Below, piece after piece: positions 45,892-55,065 of a DNA stretch of 64,000 bases. Position 1 is the stretch's first letter. The number at the start of each line of letters is the position of its first letter. The DNA comes from Francisella uliginis (GTDB lineage Bacteria; Pseudomonadota; Gammaproteobacteria; Francisellales; Francisellaceae): the NCBI RefSeq assembly GCF_001895265.1, contig NZ_CP016796.1, positions 992,001 through 1,056,000 of the forward strand. The letters are read 5' to 3'. The position numbers and the translations under genes are program-made. The notes beneath the pieces were generated by a model. The model did not search any database and was not told where the DNA came from. It was given only the letters and a program-made list of their open reading frames with translations.

Positions 45892-46696
45892 TTCTTTCTC
45901 TAAACCATTTTGTAATAACATATTTTTCTCCTTTAATAATAGGCTTTGCCCAATGTAAAGTATTTGGATTTACTCTACCTTTTTCATCAAGGCTATTCCA
46001 AATAACAGCTGTTCCCAACTTAGGTTTAACAGATAGTTCAAGTTTAGGGAAATCTGTATGTCCACCTTCTTTAACATCGTTCAAATAAATCATAAAAGTC
46101 CAAGTTCTCTGTCCTTGCAATGCTGTAAATTTATCATATCCAGCAGTACCTTTCTTAAAATAATCTGTATGTAATTTAAATTCATTACCAACTTGATAAT
46201 ATTGACCTTGGATTATTTCTGAATAGCTAGGATCAATATCTAAATAATCTGCTATTTTTTGATCAATATATTTTATAAATTCGTTACTATGAATTCCTAA
46301 ATCACAGGTTTGACTAGTACGGAAATACTGATCAGATTCGTGAGGGTTGGTAATAGTTGAAGGTCGAAGATTTTTTTTGATTAGTTCTATTACTTGATTG
46401 CATTCTTCTTCTGATAGAAAGTCATGTTGAATATATGCTCTAGCTTTATCACTAGTTACTTTGTTAGCATTTTTGAATCTATCTTCAGAAATATTAAATA
46501 GCTGCGGGGGAGTTATTTCATTATTAATTAGATTTTTTAAATATTGACTTAGTTCTTTTAACCCTAGAGCAGATTGAACTATCTTAGGGTCAAATTGATT
46601 ATCTAGCATTATTTTAAATAATTCTTCTTTATTGCAACCTCGATCAATATTCTCCTTTACCCATGCTTGCCAAGATGCATCTAGTTCGGTAATCAT
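45884..46696 (-). CDS. 2-oxoglutarate/Fe(II) dioxygenase, prolyl 4-hydroxylase type
   Basis: The 270-residue protein has a helical N-terminal region (1-80) and a P4H-like catalytic domain (about 85-270). Iron ligands are H176 and D178 (FKLHTDYF) and H248 (NTLHWAKPI), with K258 as the probable 2-oxoglutarate ligand; EGGHTDFPKLELSVKPKLGTAVIW is the conserved core strand. Bacterial members hydroxylate proline in proteins such as EF-Tu or collagen-like repeats, or free substrates; the target here is unknown. Confidence 0.88.
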   Translation of the reverse strand: MITELDASWQAWVKENIDRGCNKEELFKIMLDNQFDPKIVQSALGLKELSQYLKNLINNEITPPQLFNISEDRFKNANKVTSDKARAYIQHDFLSEEECNQVIELIKKNLRPSTITNPHESDQYFRTSQTCDLGIHSNEFIKYIDQKIADYLDIDPSYSEIIQGQYYQVGNEFKLHTDYFKKGTAGYDKFTALQGQRTWTFMIYLNDVKEGGHTDFPKLELSVKPKLGTAVIWNSLDEKGRVNPNTLHWAKPIIKGEKYVITKWFRERTI

Positions 46697-46751
46697 TTTA
46701 TTATATTTATTTAGTTTACCCTGCTTTCAAGTTTAATAAATCTAGTATCAT

Positions 46752-47072
46752 TTATCTAGCAACTACCGCTGTACCATAGCAAAAAACTTCGGTGCCACTA
46801 GTATTACCACCAAGACTACTAGAATCATATCTAATCGCTACAATAGCATTAGCACCTAGTTTCTTAGCTTCCTCTATCATCTCTTGTTCAGCATGTAGCC
46901 TTGCTTCTTTACAGACATTTGTATAAGAAGTATTTTTACCACCAATAATATTTTTTAGGCCTCCTAAGATACCTTGAGTAATAGTAGGTGTACGAACAAT
47001 AATTCCTGTAACTAAACCTTTATGTTCTAGGATTTCTCTTTTATCAAGATTGTCTGCTGTAGTTAATATCAT
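46752..47072 (-). CDS. YbjQ-family (DUF74) protein
   Basis: The 106-residue protein matches the YbjQ family: [27 protein letters not shown], then [20 protein letters not shown] and [12 protein letters not shown]. Family members form pentameric rings with a proposed heavy-metal-binding fold, but function is not established. It follows the 47086-47778 secreted-protein gene by 13 bp on the same strand. Confidence 0.9.
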   Translation of the reverse strand: MILTTADNLDKREILEHKGLVTGIIVRTPTITQGILGGLKNIIGGKNTSYTNVCKEARLHAEQEMIEEAKKLGANAIVAIRYDSSSLGGNTSGTEVFCYGTAVVAR

Positions 47073-47085
47073 ATAAGTAATGCTC

Positions 47086-47778
47086 CTATTTTTTATTAAT
47101 ATGTACAGATGTGTTCATGTATGTTCCACCAACTCCATCGCCTGTATAATTAATATCTACAAGATAATTTTTTCCAGAACATGAGATATTCCATACTTCA
47201 TTCCAAGTAGGAACATTTACTAATTTTTTAGAATCTTTACTACCCCATGGAACAACTTGAGTTTGTGTTACAGATGACGCTATATATGGCTTTATATTTG
47301 ATATATCTTTAATATTACACCCTTGAATACTTAATACAGGAGCTACTTGCTTGAGAGTATCATACTTCAGAGTTTTCTTTGCATAAGTTCCTGCAAATAT
47401 TGCTCCTGGTGGTATAGCATCGCCTTTTTGTAAAAAGCTAAAAGAGACTTTATTTGTTTTAATATTTTCATTATAGTTTACAACTGTTTGCTCTTTTTTG
47501 TTGCATGCATCGGTATATATCCATTTATCTTGCCAAACTATTTGATTATTTTTTTCTTTAGGTAACTGAGTATGGACTATTTTAAGATCTTTAATTTTAC
47601 CTTTTTGTTTACAAACTCCCTGTACAGAGGCTTTTGCTAAGATATTTCGAAAGACATTTATTTGTAGATCTTTATACTTAGCTTTATCTTTCAAAATAGA
47701 TTTTGAAAGATCGTCTTGGGTCAAGGCAAAAGCGGTAGTACTTAGTAAAAGACTAGCTATCAGAATAGTTTTTTTCAT
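47086..47778 (-). CDS. Secreted protein of unknown function
   Basis: I do not recognise this 230-residue protein. A clear signal peptide ([17 protein letters not shown], about 1-18) predicts export. The mature part has four cysteines (in [21 protein letters not shown] and ISCSGKN), consistent with two disulphides, and ends in a beta-rich, glycine-containing segment ([15 protein letters not shown]). It lies 15 bp downstream of gor and 13 bp upstream of the YbjQ gene, all on the minus strand, so the three may be co-transcribed. Confidence 0.75.
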   Translation of the reverse strand: MKKTILIASLLLSTTAFALTQDDLSKSILKDKAKYKDLQINVFRNILAKASVQGVCKQKGKIKDLKIVHTQLPKEKNNQIVWQDKWIYTDACNKKEQTVVNYNENIKTNKVSFSFLQKGDAIPPGAIFAGTYAKKTLKYDTLKQVAPVLSIQGCNIKDISNIKPYIASSVTQTQVVPWGSKDSKKLVNVPTWNEVWNISCSGKNYLVDINYTGDGVGGTYMNTSVHINKK

Positions 47779-47793
47779 TAAGATAGTTTTTCC

Positions 47794-49152
47794 TTACATA
47801 GTTACAAGTTCTTCAGAGCTAGTAGGGTGAATAGCTATAGTATCATCGAAATCACGCTTAGTTGCACCCATATTGATAGCTACTGCAAAGCCTTGAAGCA
47901 TTTCATCAACATTTAGACCAATCATATGGCAACCAACTACCTTTTCATTTTCGCCAGTTACAACTAGTTTCATTACAGTTGGCATTCTATGGCCTGAGAT
48001 AGCGCAGTATAGAGCTGTAAAACGAGATTTGTATACTTTAACATTATCATCGCCATATTTTTCTCTAGCTTCTTTCTCAGATAAGCCAACAGTACCAATA
48101 GCAGGGTGAGAGAATATTACTGTAGGCACATTCTGAAGATTAGCTTTTAGGTTGGTTTCACCATTAAAAAGTCTGCGAGCAAGGTATCTACCCGTTTTAA
48201 TAGCTACTGGAGTTAGTTGAGGGACACCTGATGCATCACCTAAAGAGTATATACCATCTACATTTGTCTCACACCACTCGTTAGCAGGTATTATACCTTT
48301 GCTAGTCATTTCTATATCAGTATTTTCTATACCTAGGTTATGAGTATTGGGAGCACGACCTGTTGCCCATATTAGAGTATCAACATCTTCTAAAACTTTA
48401 CCAGTATCTGTAGTTATCTTTAGATTTTCACCAACTTTTTCTACTTTAGTAATATTTGTATGGTTCATTACTTTAAGATTAGTCATTTCCATACATTCAA
48501 CTAAAGTATCACTAATATCACTATCAAAATCCATTAGAGGCTTATCTCTACGTACCATTATAGTAGTATCTGTACCATGAGCGTTTAATACACCTGCGAT
48601 TTCAACACCAATATAGCCACCACCAACGATAACAGCTTTTTTAGGAGTCTCTTCTAACTCAAAAAACTCATCTGATGTGATACCTAGCTCAGATCCTTCG
48701 ATATTATTTAACACGATAGGATATGCACCCGGAGATATAAAAATATGATCGGCAGTTATTTCAGTACCATCGTCTAAAACTATAGTTTTATTATCTTTGA
48801 ATTTACCCCAGTTATTAAAATGAGTGATATCCCATTTATCTAATAATCTGTCATAAAAACCATGGATGTTACCGATATATTTAGCTCTTTTTTCTTTTAA
48901 AGTAGCCCAGTTAAAACCTTTAACTTCAACATCAAAACCATAACCTGCAACATCATGCTGTAGCTGTTCTGCAATCATAGCACCATAAAACATTGCTTTT
49001 TTAGGTACGCAACCACGGTTTACACATGTGCCACCAAGCTCACGTTTTTCAATAATTGCAACTTTTTTACCAAATTTAGCAGCTTGTACAGCAGATGCTA
49101 TACCACCAGAGCCACCACCTAAACTTATTACATCAAAGTGATTATTTTTCAT
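47794..49152 (-). CDS. gor: Glutathione reductase
   Basis: The 452-residue flavoprotein disulphide reductase has FAD-binding GGGSGGIAS, the redox pair C43/C48 in [13 protein letters not shown], the NADPH-binding [11 protein letters not shown], the FAD motif YSLGDASG, and the C-terminal catalytic HPTSSEE (H442, E447). The sequence favours glutathione reductase over dihydrolipoamide or mercuric reductase. It keeps glutathione reduced in the cytoplasm. Confidence 0.95.
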   Translation of the reverse strand: MKNNHFDVISLGGGSGGIASAVQAAKFGKKVAIIEKRELGGTCVNRGCVPKKAMFYGAMIAEQLQHDVAGYGFDVEVKGFNWATLKEKRAKYIGNIHGFYDRLLDKWDITHFNNWGKFKDNKTIVLDDGTEITADHIFISPGAYPIVLNNIEGSELGITSDEFFELEETPKKAVIVGGGYIGVEIAGVLNAHGTDTTIMVRRDKPLMDFDSDISDTLVECMEMTNLKVMNHTNITKVEKVGENLKITTDTGKVLEDVDTLIWATGRAPNTHNLGIENTDIEMTSKGIIPANEWCETNVDGIYSLGDASGVPQLTPVAIKTGRYLARRLFNGETNLKANLQNVPTVIFSHPAIGTVGLSEKEAREKYGDDNVKVYKSRFTALYCAISGHRMPTVMKLVVTGENEKVVGCHMIGLNVDEMLQGFAVAINMGATKRDFDDTIAIHPTSSEELVTM

Positions 49153-49172
49153 TTGTCTTCCCTATATTCTTA

Positions 49173-49964
49173 TTACTCTTGTTCAAAAAATATTTTTCTA
49201 TTATCAGTTTTTTGGATAGGTCTATCATTGTTAAAAGTCAAAATATCTCTAAATGTTTGGACCTGTTTTTTTGATATCTTAGCTTTTCTTTTTAATATAA
49301 TCCACTTAACTCCTTCAGTACATGGCGGAGTTGTTAAAGATCCTGTATATTCATAAAAAGAATGGTGACCATTAGGAAATGGACTATCAGTCTTATTTAC
49401 AGTAAAGCTAAATGTATTAGTTTCACCAACTTTTTTAGGAATATGTGGCCATATTTTGCTTATAAAAGGATTAGTTTTTGTATCACTATATTGATAAAGC
49501 AATGCTAATACAGCTATTTTGCCATCTTTTGATATATTTACAAAGTGAGCTTCAAAAGGATACTCTTTACCATCTACATAATTTTCACTTGGAGTATGGA
49601 AATGCATTTGTTTTAACTCATACTTTTGTTTACCAACAAATATATAGCTGCCTGGCTTAAATAAAATTTGTATTGTGTGACCGTTATTTAATATTGACTC
49701 AACATGTAAATGATAATCAATTTTTACTTTATCTGCTTCATTACCTTTCACTGCTTTCGTTGTGACTAAATTTATCGGAGATTGTTGTTTTCCTATAGCA
49801 CATTCTTTATATCTTTTAGACAGATCTCCCCAATGTTCAGGGCCTTCAGCTCCAACGTATCCCCATTGAGCATTTTCTGTACTTTTACTATTTGAATATG
49901 CAAAACTAAAAATGCTAAAAGAAGATGCTAAAATTAATCCTTTAAAAATATTTTTGTATTTCAT
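49173..49964 (-). CDS. cah: Periplasmic alpha-carbonic anhydrase
   Basis: The 263-residue protein starts with a signal peptide (about 1-23) and has the alpha-class zinc histidines H121, H123 (KQMHFHTPSE) and H140 (FEAHFVN). WGYVGAEGPEHWGDL, QSPINL and the C-terminal TTPPCTEGVKWIIL are family hallmarks; C55 and the Cys in TPPC likely form the usual disulphide. It hydrates CO2 to bicarbonate in the periplasm. It is 20 bp upstream of gor on the same strand. Confidence 0.95.
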   Translation of the reverse strand: MKYKNIFKGLILASSFSIFSFAYSNSKSTENAQWGYVGAEGPEHWGDLSKRYKECAIGKQQSPINLVTTKAVKGNEADKVKIDYHLHVESILNNGHTIQILFKPGSYIFVGKQKYELKQMHFHTPSENYVDGKEYPFEAHFVNISKDGKIAVLALLYQYSDTKTNPFISKIWPHIPKKVGETNTFSFTVNKTDSPFPNGHHSFYEYTGSLTTPPCTEGVKWIILKRKAKISKKQVQTFRDILTFNNDRPIQKTDNRKIFFEQE

Positions 49965-50011
49965 TTTATTTCCTTGCTATAACTTCACTATTAAATTAAA
50001 ACTTTATAATT

Positions 50012-50731
50012 CTAACCTTTTAAATTATAAATATGTAGTGATTTAGTTACTTGACCGTATTTATCTACTTCACCAAAGCTGATAGCTTTTATTTTGAAGC
50101 TTTTTGGTTTTAGTTTGGTCTCTTGTATTATTTGATTAAAATCATTTTCAAAACTAGCTCTAGCCTTATCACTATCTAAGTCAGCTGCTAATATACTTAG
50201 ATGAGGATTAAACTGATTAAATGTGTTAGGGGAGCCATATTCTTTGAAAGATTTTAATTTAGTCGGATAATATTTTACCCAACTAGGAGCAGCGTAGTCT
50301 TTATTTCTATATTTAGACAAGTCAGTTACAACCTTATTTGATAGTTTTTGAAGTTTTGAAGAGTTCTGAATATTCAACATTACAAAGCCACTTTTACCCG
50401 CGATAAACTTATCTGTTTTAATATCAAACGGAGATGTGTTTTTAGCGATTTCTGCTAGTTGTTTTTTAATATCTGGAATATTTTTACTACTAAAACTTGT
50501 TAAATAAAGTGTTAAATGTACAGGGTGGTTTTCAATAAAAGGCCTAGTGTTATATTTTTTAAGAACGTTTGTTTTTTCTAAAGAATCATCAAAACTTCTA
50601 ACATATTTAGTTGCCTTATTAGAAGGTATAAGATAAATATTATATTGCTTAAGACTTTCTGCAAATACATTGCAACTAATAAGCAGAAAAAGAATCATTA
50701 TTAATTTAGAAAAAGTTTTATTGCTTACCAT
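50012..50731 (-). CDS. Exported 2H phosphoesterase-like protein
   Basis: The 239-residue protein has a signal peptide (about 5-24, ending NVFA). It contains two H-x-T/S motifs, HLT at H72 and HLS at H177, in the contexts VHLTLYL and PHLSILA, about 105 residues apart. This is the hallmark of the 2H phosphoesterase superfamily (2'-5' RNA ligase/cyclic phosphodiesterase type). Most relatives act on RNA or nucleotides in the cytoplasm, so the export signal is unusual. It overlaps the preceding P-loop kinase gene by 7 bp. Confidence 0.75.
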   Translation of the reverse strand: MVSNKTFSKLIMILFLLISCNVFAESLKQYNIYLIPSNKATKYVRSFDDSLEKTNVLKKYNTRPFIENHPVHLTLYLTSFSSKNIPDIKKQLAEIAKNTSPFDIKTDKFIAGKSGFVMLNIQNSSKLQKLSNKVVTDLSKYRNKDYAAPSWVKYYPTKLKSFKEYGSPNTFNQFNPHLSILAADLDSDKARASFENDFNQIIQETKLKPKSFKIKAISFGEVDKYGQVTKSLHIYNLKG

Positions 50732-51234
50732 TTAATTTCCTTTATTTGATCTATTAAAATTTTAAGCGAATCTTCTATATTAGAATTTGCTGTATCAATT
50801 TTAATTATAGATTGATCCCAAGCTTGATAATCTCTATCTAGTATATCTTGCCAAGTAGGGTATTTATTTGGGTTTGATTTATATCTAGTTTCTACTCTAT
50901 TTTGATGAGTTTGTTTATCACTACATATGACTTCAATATTTATTACTTTAGTGGAATTTACTTCAGATAGTTTATTCCACAATTCTCGAGATTCTAAAAC
51001 AGGGTTACAACAGTCTATAATTACACTTTTACCAAGCTCAAGATTTTCTTTTGCTTGATAGAATGCTATTTCATATCCTTGTTTAGTTAGCTTTTGAGAG
51101 TATTCTTTTTTTAGATAGTATTCGATTGTGTCTATTCTAAAGTAGACTGTATTGGGTATAGCTTTTGCTAGTTGCTTAGCTAAAGTTGTTTTGCCTACTC
51201 CTGGTAGACCTGAGAGTATATAAGCGTTTGGCAT
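50725..51234 (-). CDS. P-loop kinase-like ATPase (AAA_33 / zeta-toxin-like fold)
   Basis: The 169-residue protein has Walker A GLPGVGKTT at 9-17, a DxxxYY region (RIDTIEYYLKK) where the nucleoside/sugar kinase aspartate lies, and a lid-like RVETRYKSNP. It resembles small kinases of the AAA_33 group. Its substrate is not known. Its 3' end overlaps the 2H phosphoesterase gene by 7 bp, implying coupling, and it follows the NERD gene by 6 bp. Confidence 0.8.
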   Translation of the reverse strand: MPNAYILSGLPGVGKTTLAKQLAKAIPNTVYFRIDTIEYYLKKEYSQKLTKQGYEIAFYQAKENLELGKSVIIDCCNPVLESRELWNKLSEVNSTKVINIEVICSDKQTHQNRVETRYKSNPNKYPTWQDILDRDYQAWDQSIIKIDTANSNIEDSLKILIDQIKEIKW

Positions 51235-51240
51235 AACGTC

Positions 51241-52011
51241 TTAATTCTTAGTGTATCGACATTTTGGAAAATTACTACAACCTATAAATACTTGTCCTTT
51301 TCTTTCTCCTTTCTTTATAACTCTTTCAACCAGTTCATTTGAGCATTTTGGACAAATAGTATCTGAGTTGTATTTTTCCTTAAGATTTTTAACATGACTA
51401 TAGTTATTTCTTATAGTATTTTTTTGTTTTTGATTCTTAAGAATATTACAGTACTCTTGTAGTTCATTGTGAGAAAAAATATTTTCAGTTTGTCTATTTA
51501 GAAGTTTTCTTAGTTTAAATATACTGTATACACCTTGAGGGATCTGAGTTTTAAAGGTAGCACTCCCTACAAAAACAACAATATTATGAACTTGAGTATC
51601 ATCTAGTTCTAATAAAGATTTAATAGTTTTAACATGTTTATAGTTTTGATGGATAGGGTTTTGAAATTTAGATTTGTGTTTATATATTTGTTGAGTCCAA
51701 GTTTTACTTTTAGCATCACCAAATATCCATCCTTTCATATTTTTAGTTTCTATAATAAATATTCCAGATGGAAGAAGTAGCACATGATCTATTTGAGTAG
51801 TATCTTTATCACAAGGAAGCAGCAAATTATTTAATAATATTCCTTTTTTAGCTTTAACAATATTTTTAATAGATAAAGCTAAGATTTTCTCCCCAATCCA
51901 TCCTTTAAAGAAAGGTGTTTTGATAAAAAGAAAAATTATTGCTATAAGCCACAAATACCAATAACTTAAAGCTGTGGAGATCATTGGTGAAAAAATAGCA
52001 GCTATATCCAT
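51241..52011 (-). CDS. NERD-domain protein with a topoisomerase-type zinc finger
   Basis: The 256-residue protein has an N-terminal membrane segment (about 14-31), a NERD nuclease-related domain (about 37-145, with TTQIDHVLLLPSGIFIIETKNMKGWIFG) and a C-terminal C4 zinc finger (about 218-256, CPKCSNELVERVIKKGERKGQ and GCSNFPKCRY) as found at the end of topoisomerase I. This domain order is common for NERD proteins and suggests a membrane-linked nucleic-acid function, which is not established. Confidence 0.88.
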   Translation of the reverse strand: MDIAAIFSPMISTALSYWYLWLIAIIFLFIKTPFFKGWIGEKILALSIKNIVKAKKGILLNNLLLPCDKDTTQIDHVLLLPSGIFIIETKNMKGWIFGDAKSKTWTQQIYKHKSKFQNPIHQNYKHVKTIKSLLELDDTQVHNIVVFVGSATFKTQIPQGVYSIFKLRKLLNRQTENIFSHNELQEYCNILKNQKQKNTIRNNYSHVKNLKEKYNSDTICPKCSNELVERVIKKGERKGQVFIGCSNFPKCRYTKN

Positions 52012-52035
52012 ATTTATATTATCCTCTAGTAGGAG

Positions 52036-52824
52036 TTAAACCTTATAATCATAACTAATAGTCAGTGGTGCATGATCTGAGAACCAGTTTTCTTTATAAA
52101 CATAGTCAGACTTAGGAACTACTTTATCTTTCAATGCTGGTGTTGAAATATGATAATCAATTCTCCAGCCGACATTTTTTGCTCTAGCTTGACCACGATT
52201 TGACCACCAAGTATATTGTAGAGGCTCATGGTTAATAACTCTAAAAGTATCAACCCAACCTAAATCATCAAATATATGATCTAACCAAGCTTGCTCTTCT
52301 GGTAATACTCCTGATGTCTTACCATAATTAGATTTCCAGTTTTTTATATCTATTTCTTTATGCACGATATTAAAATCACCACAAACTATAAAATCTCTAC
52401 CAGACTCAACTTGTTCTTTTAAAATCTCTTTGTACTTTTCAAGAAATTGCATTTTGTATTCTTGACGTACATCACCACTAGAACCACTTGGCAGATATAA
52501 ACTAGCAATACTAAAGTTTTCATAGTCAAATTGGATATATCGACCTTCATTATCTGCCCAATCAAGTCCAAGCTCTTTGGTAACCTTTAAAGGCTTTTTC
52601 TTAGCATAGATAGCTGTACCACTATAACCTTTTTTTACAGCATCTTTAAAATCATAATGATAGCCTTTTGGGAAATATTGACTATCTCCCTCAAGTTGAT
52701 GAAATTGAGCTTTTGTCTCTTGAATACATAAAAAATCTATATCTTGAGATGTAAACCATTCCCAAAAACCTTTACGTGTAGCCGCACGAATACCATTAGC
52801 ATTAAAACTTGTTACTTTAATCAT
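52036..52824 (-). CDS. xthA: Exodeoxyribonuclease III
   Basis: The 262-residue AP endonuclease/3'-5' exonuclease shows N8 and E36 (SFNANGIRA, CIQETKAQ), the active-site CGDFNIVH, TWWSNRGQARAKNVGWRIDYH and the terminal D250-H251 (SDHAPL). It acts in base excision repair of DNA. Length is normal. Confidence 0.95.
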   Translation of the reverse strand: MIKVTSFNANGIRAATRKGFWEWFTSQDIDFLCIQETKAQFHQLEGDSQYFPKGYHYDFKDAVKKGYSGTAIYAKKKPLKVTKELGLDWADNEGRYIQFDYENFSIASLYLPSGSSGDVRQEYKMQFLEKYKEILKEQVESGRDFIVCGDFNIVHKEIDIKNWKSNYGKTSGVLPEEQAWLDHIFDDLGWVDTFRVINHEPLQYTWWSNRGQARAKNVGWRIDYHISTPALKDKVVPKSDYVYKENWFSDHAPLTISYDYKV

Positions 52825-52906
52825 TGTAAATTTAGATGGTTAAAATTATTTATTAATTAGAAATTCTAACATTTTTAGCGATGAAAAAGAGGGGTTTTGG
52901 ATAAAA

Positions 52907-53746
52907 TTAAAATAAGCCTTTAGCTAACATTTGTATTGCAGCTAAGATAATTACAACAAAGAATGTCATTCTAAGAACATTTGTAGGAATGTGTGGCATT
53001 AATTTTGAACCAATCATAGAGCCTAATAATGTACCTAAAGCCACTGGTAAAGTTATCAAACTATCTATATAACCAGCAAAATAATAAGTTGAAGTAGCGG
53101 CAAAAGCAGTAATTCCCATTATAAAATTACTCGTAGAAGCACTAACTTTAAATGGGATTCTCATAATATTATCCATAGCGATAACTTTAAAAGCACCGGC
53201 TCCAATACCTAGTAGACCACCAATAAATCCAGCTCCAGACATACCTAAAAAACCTAAAAGAGGTCTTTGGACATTATATTTTTCTTCTATACCATTTATA
53301 TTAATATTATCATTAAGTTGTAATTTAACAGCCATCTTAGATATCTTATGATTTCCATCAGATACAGATGGCTCTTTTTTAAAGAAACTTAATATCGCAA
53401 CAAATATTAAAATTCCTCCAAAAATTATAAATAATGCTTTAGATTGAAGCATAATAGCAATCTTAGCGCCAAAGATAGAGCCTATCGCTGTTGCTAATGC
53501 TAAAAATAACCCTAATTTTTCTTTAGTATAGCCATGAGATTTTAGAGAAACTATAGATGTAGAAGTAGATGTGCAGATTATAGCAACTAAAGATGCCCCT
53601 ATAGCATGGTGAATAGATACACCCAAAACTGTAGTTAGTAGGGGAGTTATAATTAGAGCACCACCTAAACCAATAACTGACCCAATACTTCCACCTATTA
53701 TAGCAATGATGAAGATAGCTATTTCAAAAAATATTTGTTGATCCAT
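52907..53746 (-). CDS. TauE/SafE-family permease (sulphite exporter type)
   Basis: The 279-residue protein has about eight membrane spans in two repeats. Each starts with a glycine-rich helix: GGSIGSVIGLGGALIITPLL near residue 20 and GLLGIGAGAFKV near 180. The family exports sulphite, sulphoacetate or related anions; the substrate here is unknown. It stands alone, divergent from infA. Confidence 0.88.
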   Translation of the reverse strand: MDQQIFFEIAIFIIAIIGGSIGSVIGLGGALIITPLLTTVLGVSIHHAIGASLVAIICTSTSTSIVSLKSHGYTKEKLGLFLALATAIGSIFGAKIAIMLQSKALFIIFGGILIFVAILSFFKKEPSVSDGNHKISKMAVKLQLNDNININGIEEKYNVQRPLLGFLGMSGAGFIGGLLGIGAGAFKVIAMDNIMRIPFKVSASTSNFIMGITAFAATSTYYFAGYIDSLITLPVALGTLLGSMIGSKLMPHIPTNVLRMTFFVVIILAAIQMLAKGLF

Positions 53747-53906
53747 TTTGTGTTTAAATCAAATAAAGCATTTTAGCTTAGTATAACCTTTATTTATAAG
53801 TTTTTTAAAAGATTTGTATTTTTATTTAAATTCTTTTAAAATATATGCTTGTTTTGTCTAATCATGTAATTAATTAAAAATTTAACAAACTGGAGAAGAG
53901 GCCAAT

Positions 53907-54125
53907 ATGGCAAAAGAAGATTGTATAGAAATGGAAGGTGTTGTACTAGAAGCTCTTCCGAACACAATGTTTAGAGTTGAACTTGAAAATGGTCATGTAG
54001 TAACTGCTCATATATCAGGTAAGATGAGAAAGAACTATATCCGTATTTTAACAGGTGATAAAGTAGTTGTTGAAATTACTCCATACGACCTTACTAAAGG
54101 GCGTATCAAATTCCGTAGTAAATAA
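53907..54125 (+). CDS. infA: Translation initiation factor IF-1
   Basis: The 72-residue S1/OB-fold protein matches IF-1 over its full length ([41 protein letters not shown]). A strong ribosome binding site (GGAGAAGAGG at 53892-53901) precedes the ATG. It binds the 30S A site during initiation. Confidence 0.98.
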   Translation: MAKEDCIEMEGVVLEALPNTMFRVELENGHVVTAHISGKMRKNYIRILTGDKVVVEITPYDLTKGRIKFRSK

Positions 54126-54138
54126 TTCTAAATTTTCT

Positions 54139-55065
54139 CTATAGTAATATATTTTCTAGTATTAATAAGATTGGCGTTATTATAGTAAATATAAGACCGA
54201 TTGATATTGCTAATGGTACTACCTTTGTGCCATAGTTGTCTTTGATAACTGGTAAACAAAAATCCATAGCTGTATTTGCCGCGTATCCAACTAGTTCTAT
54301 TGATAATGTTTTTCTAACTAGAGGTATCAATGCAATAACAAAGATTTCACGCAAAAAGTCTATCATAAAGGTTACCATACCATAATATTCACCAAGAAAA
54401 CCTGTATTTAATACCACGGATAGAGAATACCATCCTAGACCAGAGCAAATCATAATACTTTCTTTAATAGGAATACCAAATCCTAAACTAATAAGCAATG
54501 ATGATAATAAAGATGTTAAAATAACGATGGCTACAATAATAAGAGCAACCTTATTTTTAAATAGATCTTTTAGCGATATCTTTTCTAATCTTAATAAAAT
54601 ACCAATAACTAACATTAAAGCAACTAACATTATAAATACCATATTATCGATGAATTTGGTTATATCGATATTTATAATCTCACCTATCACATATCCTACA
54701 GCTAGATATATTAAGTACTTACTAGCTTTTAAAATATTTAATATAATATTACCTTTTATATCTTTCTTAGGAATTGATATGAAATTAGCTTTTATTTGCT
54801 GATTAAAATAGCAGTATATTGATACTCCTAAAATATTTAAAATTAAAATAACTACACTATAGCCAAAACTAATACCTATAACTTTAAATACAATACTATT
54901 TGTATGAGTAAATATACTAAAGTTATATCCCAATAGAAAAATTATTGATATAACTATAAAATCTAGAGCTAGATTTATACGTTGTACAACTTTTGGAGTG
55001 GGTTTAAGATCAAAAGAGTAATAGCCGATAATTAAGGTAATAAAGAGTATTAGAGATTCGAACAT
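54139..55065 (-). CDS. LysO-type lysine/amino acid exporter (DUF340)
   Basis: The 308-residue protein has about eight membrane helices. The C-terminal half (SGLGWYSLSVVLNTGFLGEYYGMVTFMIDFLREIF, then AANTAMDFCLPVIKDNYG) matches the Lys_export/YbjE family. Lysine export is the known activity of the E. coli member; here it is inferred. Its start overlaps the preceding antiporter gene by 16 bp, so the two are probably coupled and may balance amino-acid exchange. Confidence 0.8.
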   Translation of the reverse strand: MFESLILFITLIIGYYSFDLKPTPKVVQRINLALDFIVISIIFLLGYNFSIFTHTNSIVFKVIGISFGYSVVILILNILGVSIYCYFNQQIKANFISIPKKDIKGNIILNILKASKYLIYLAVGYVIGEIINIDITKFIDNMVFIMLVALMLVIGILLRLEKISLKDLFKNKVALIIVAIVILTSLLSSLLISLGFGIPIKESIMICSGLGWYSLSVVLNTGFLGEYYGMVTFMIDFLREIFVIALIPLVRKTLSIELVGYAANTAMDFCLPVIKDNYGTKVVPLAISIGLIFTIITPILLILENILL

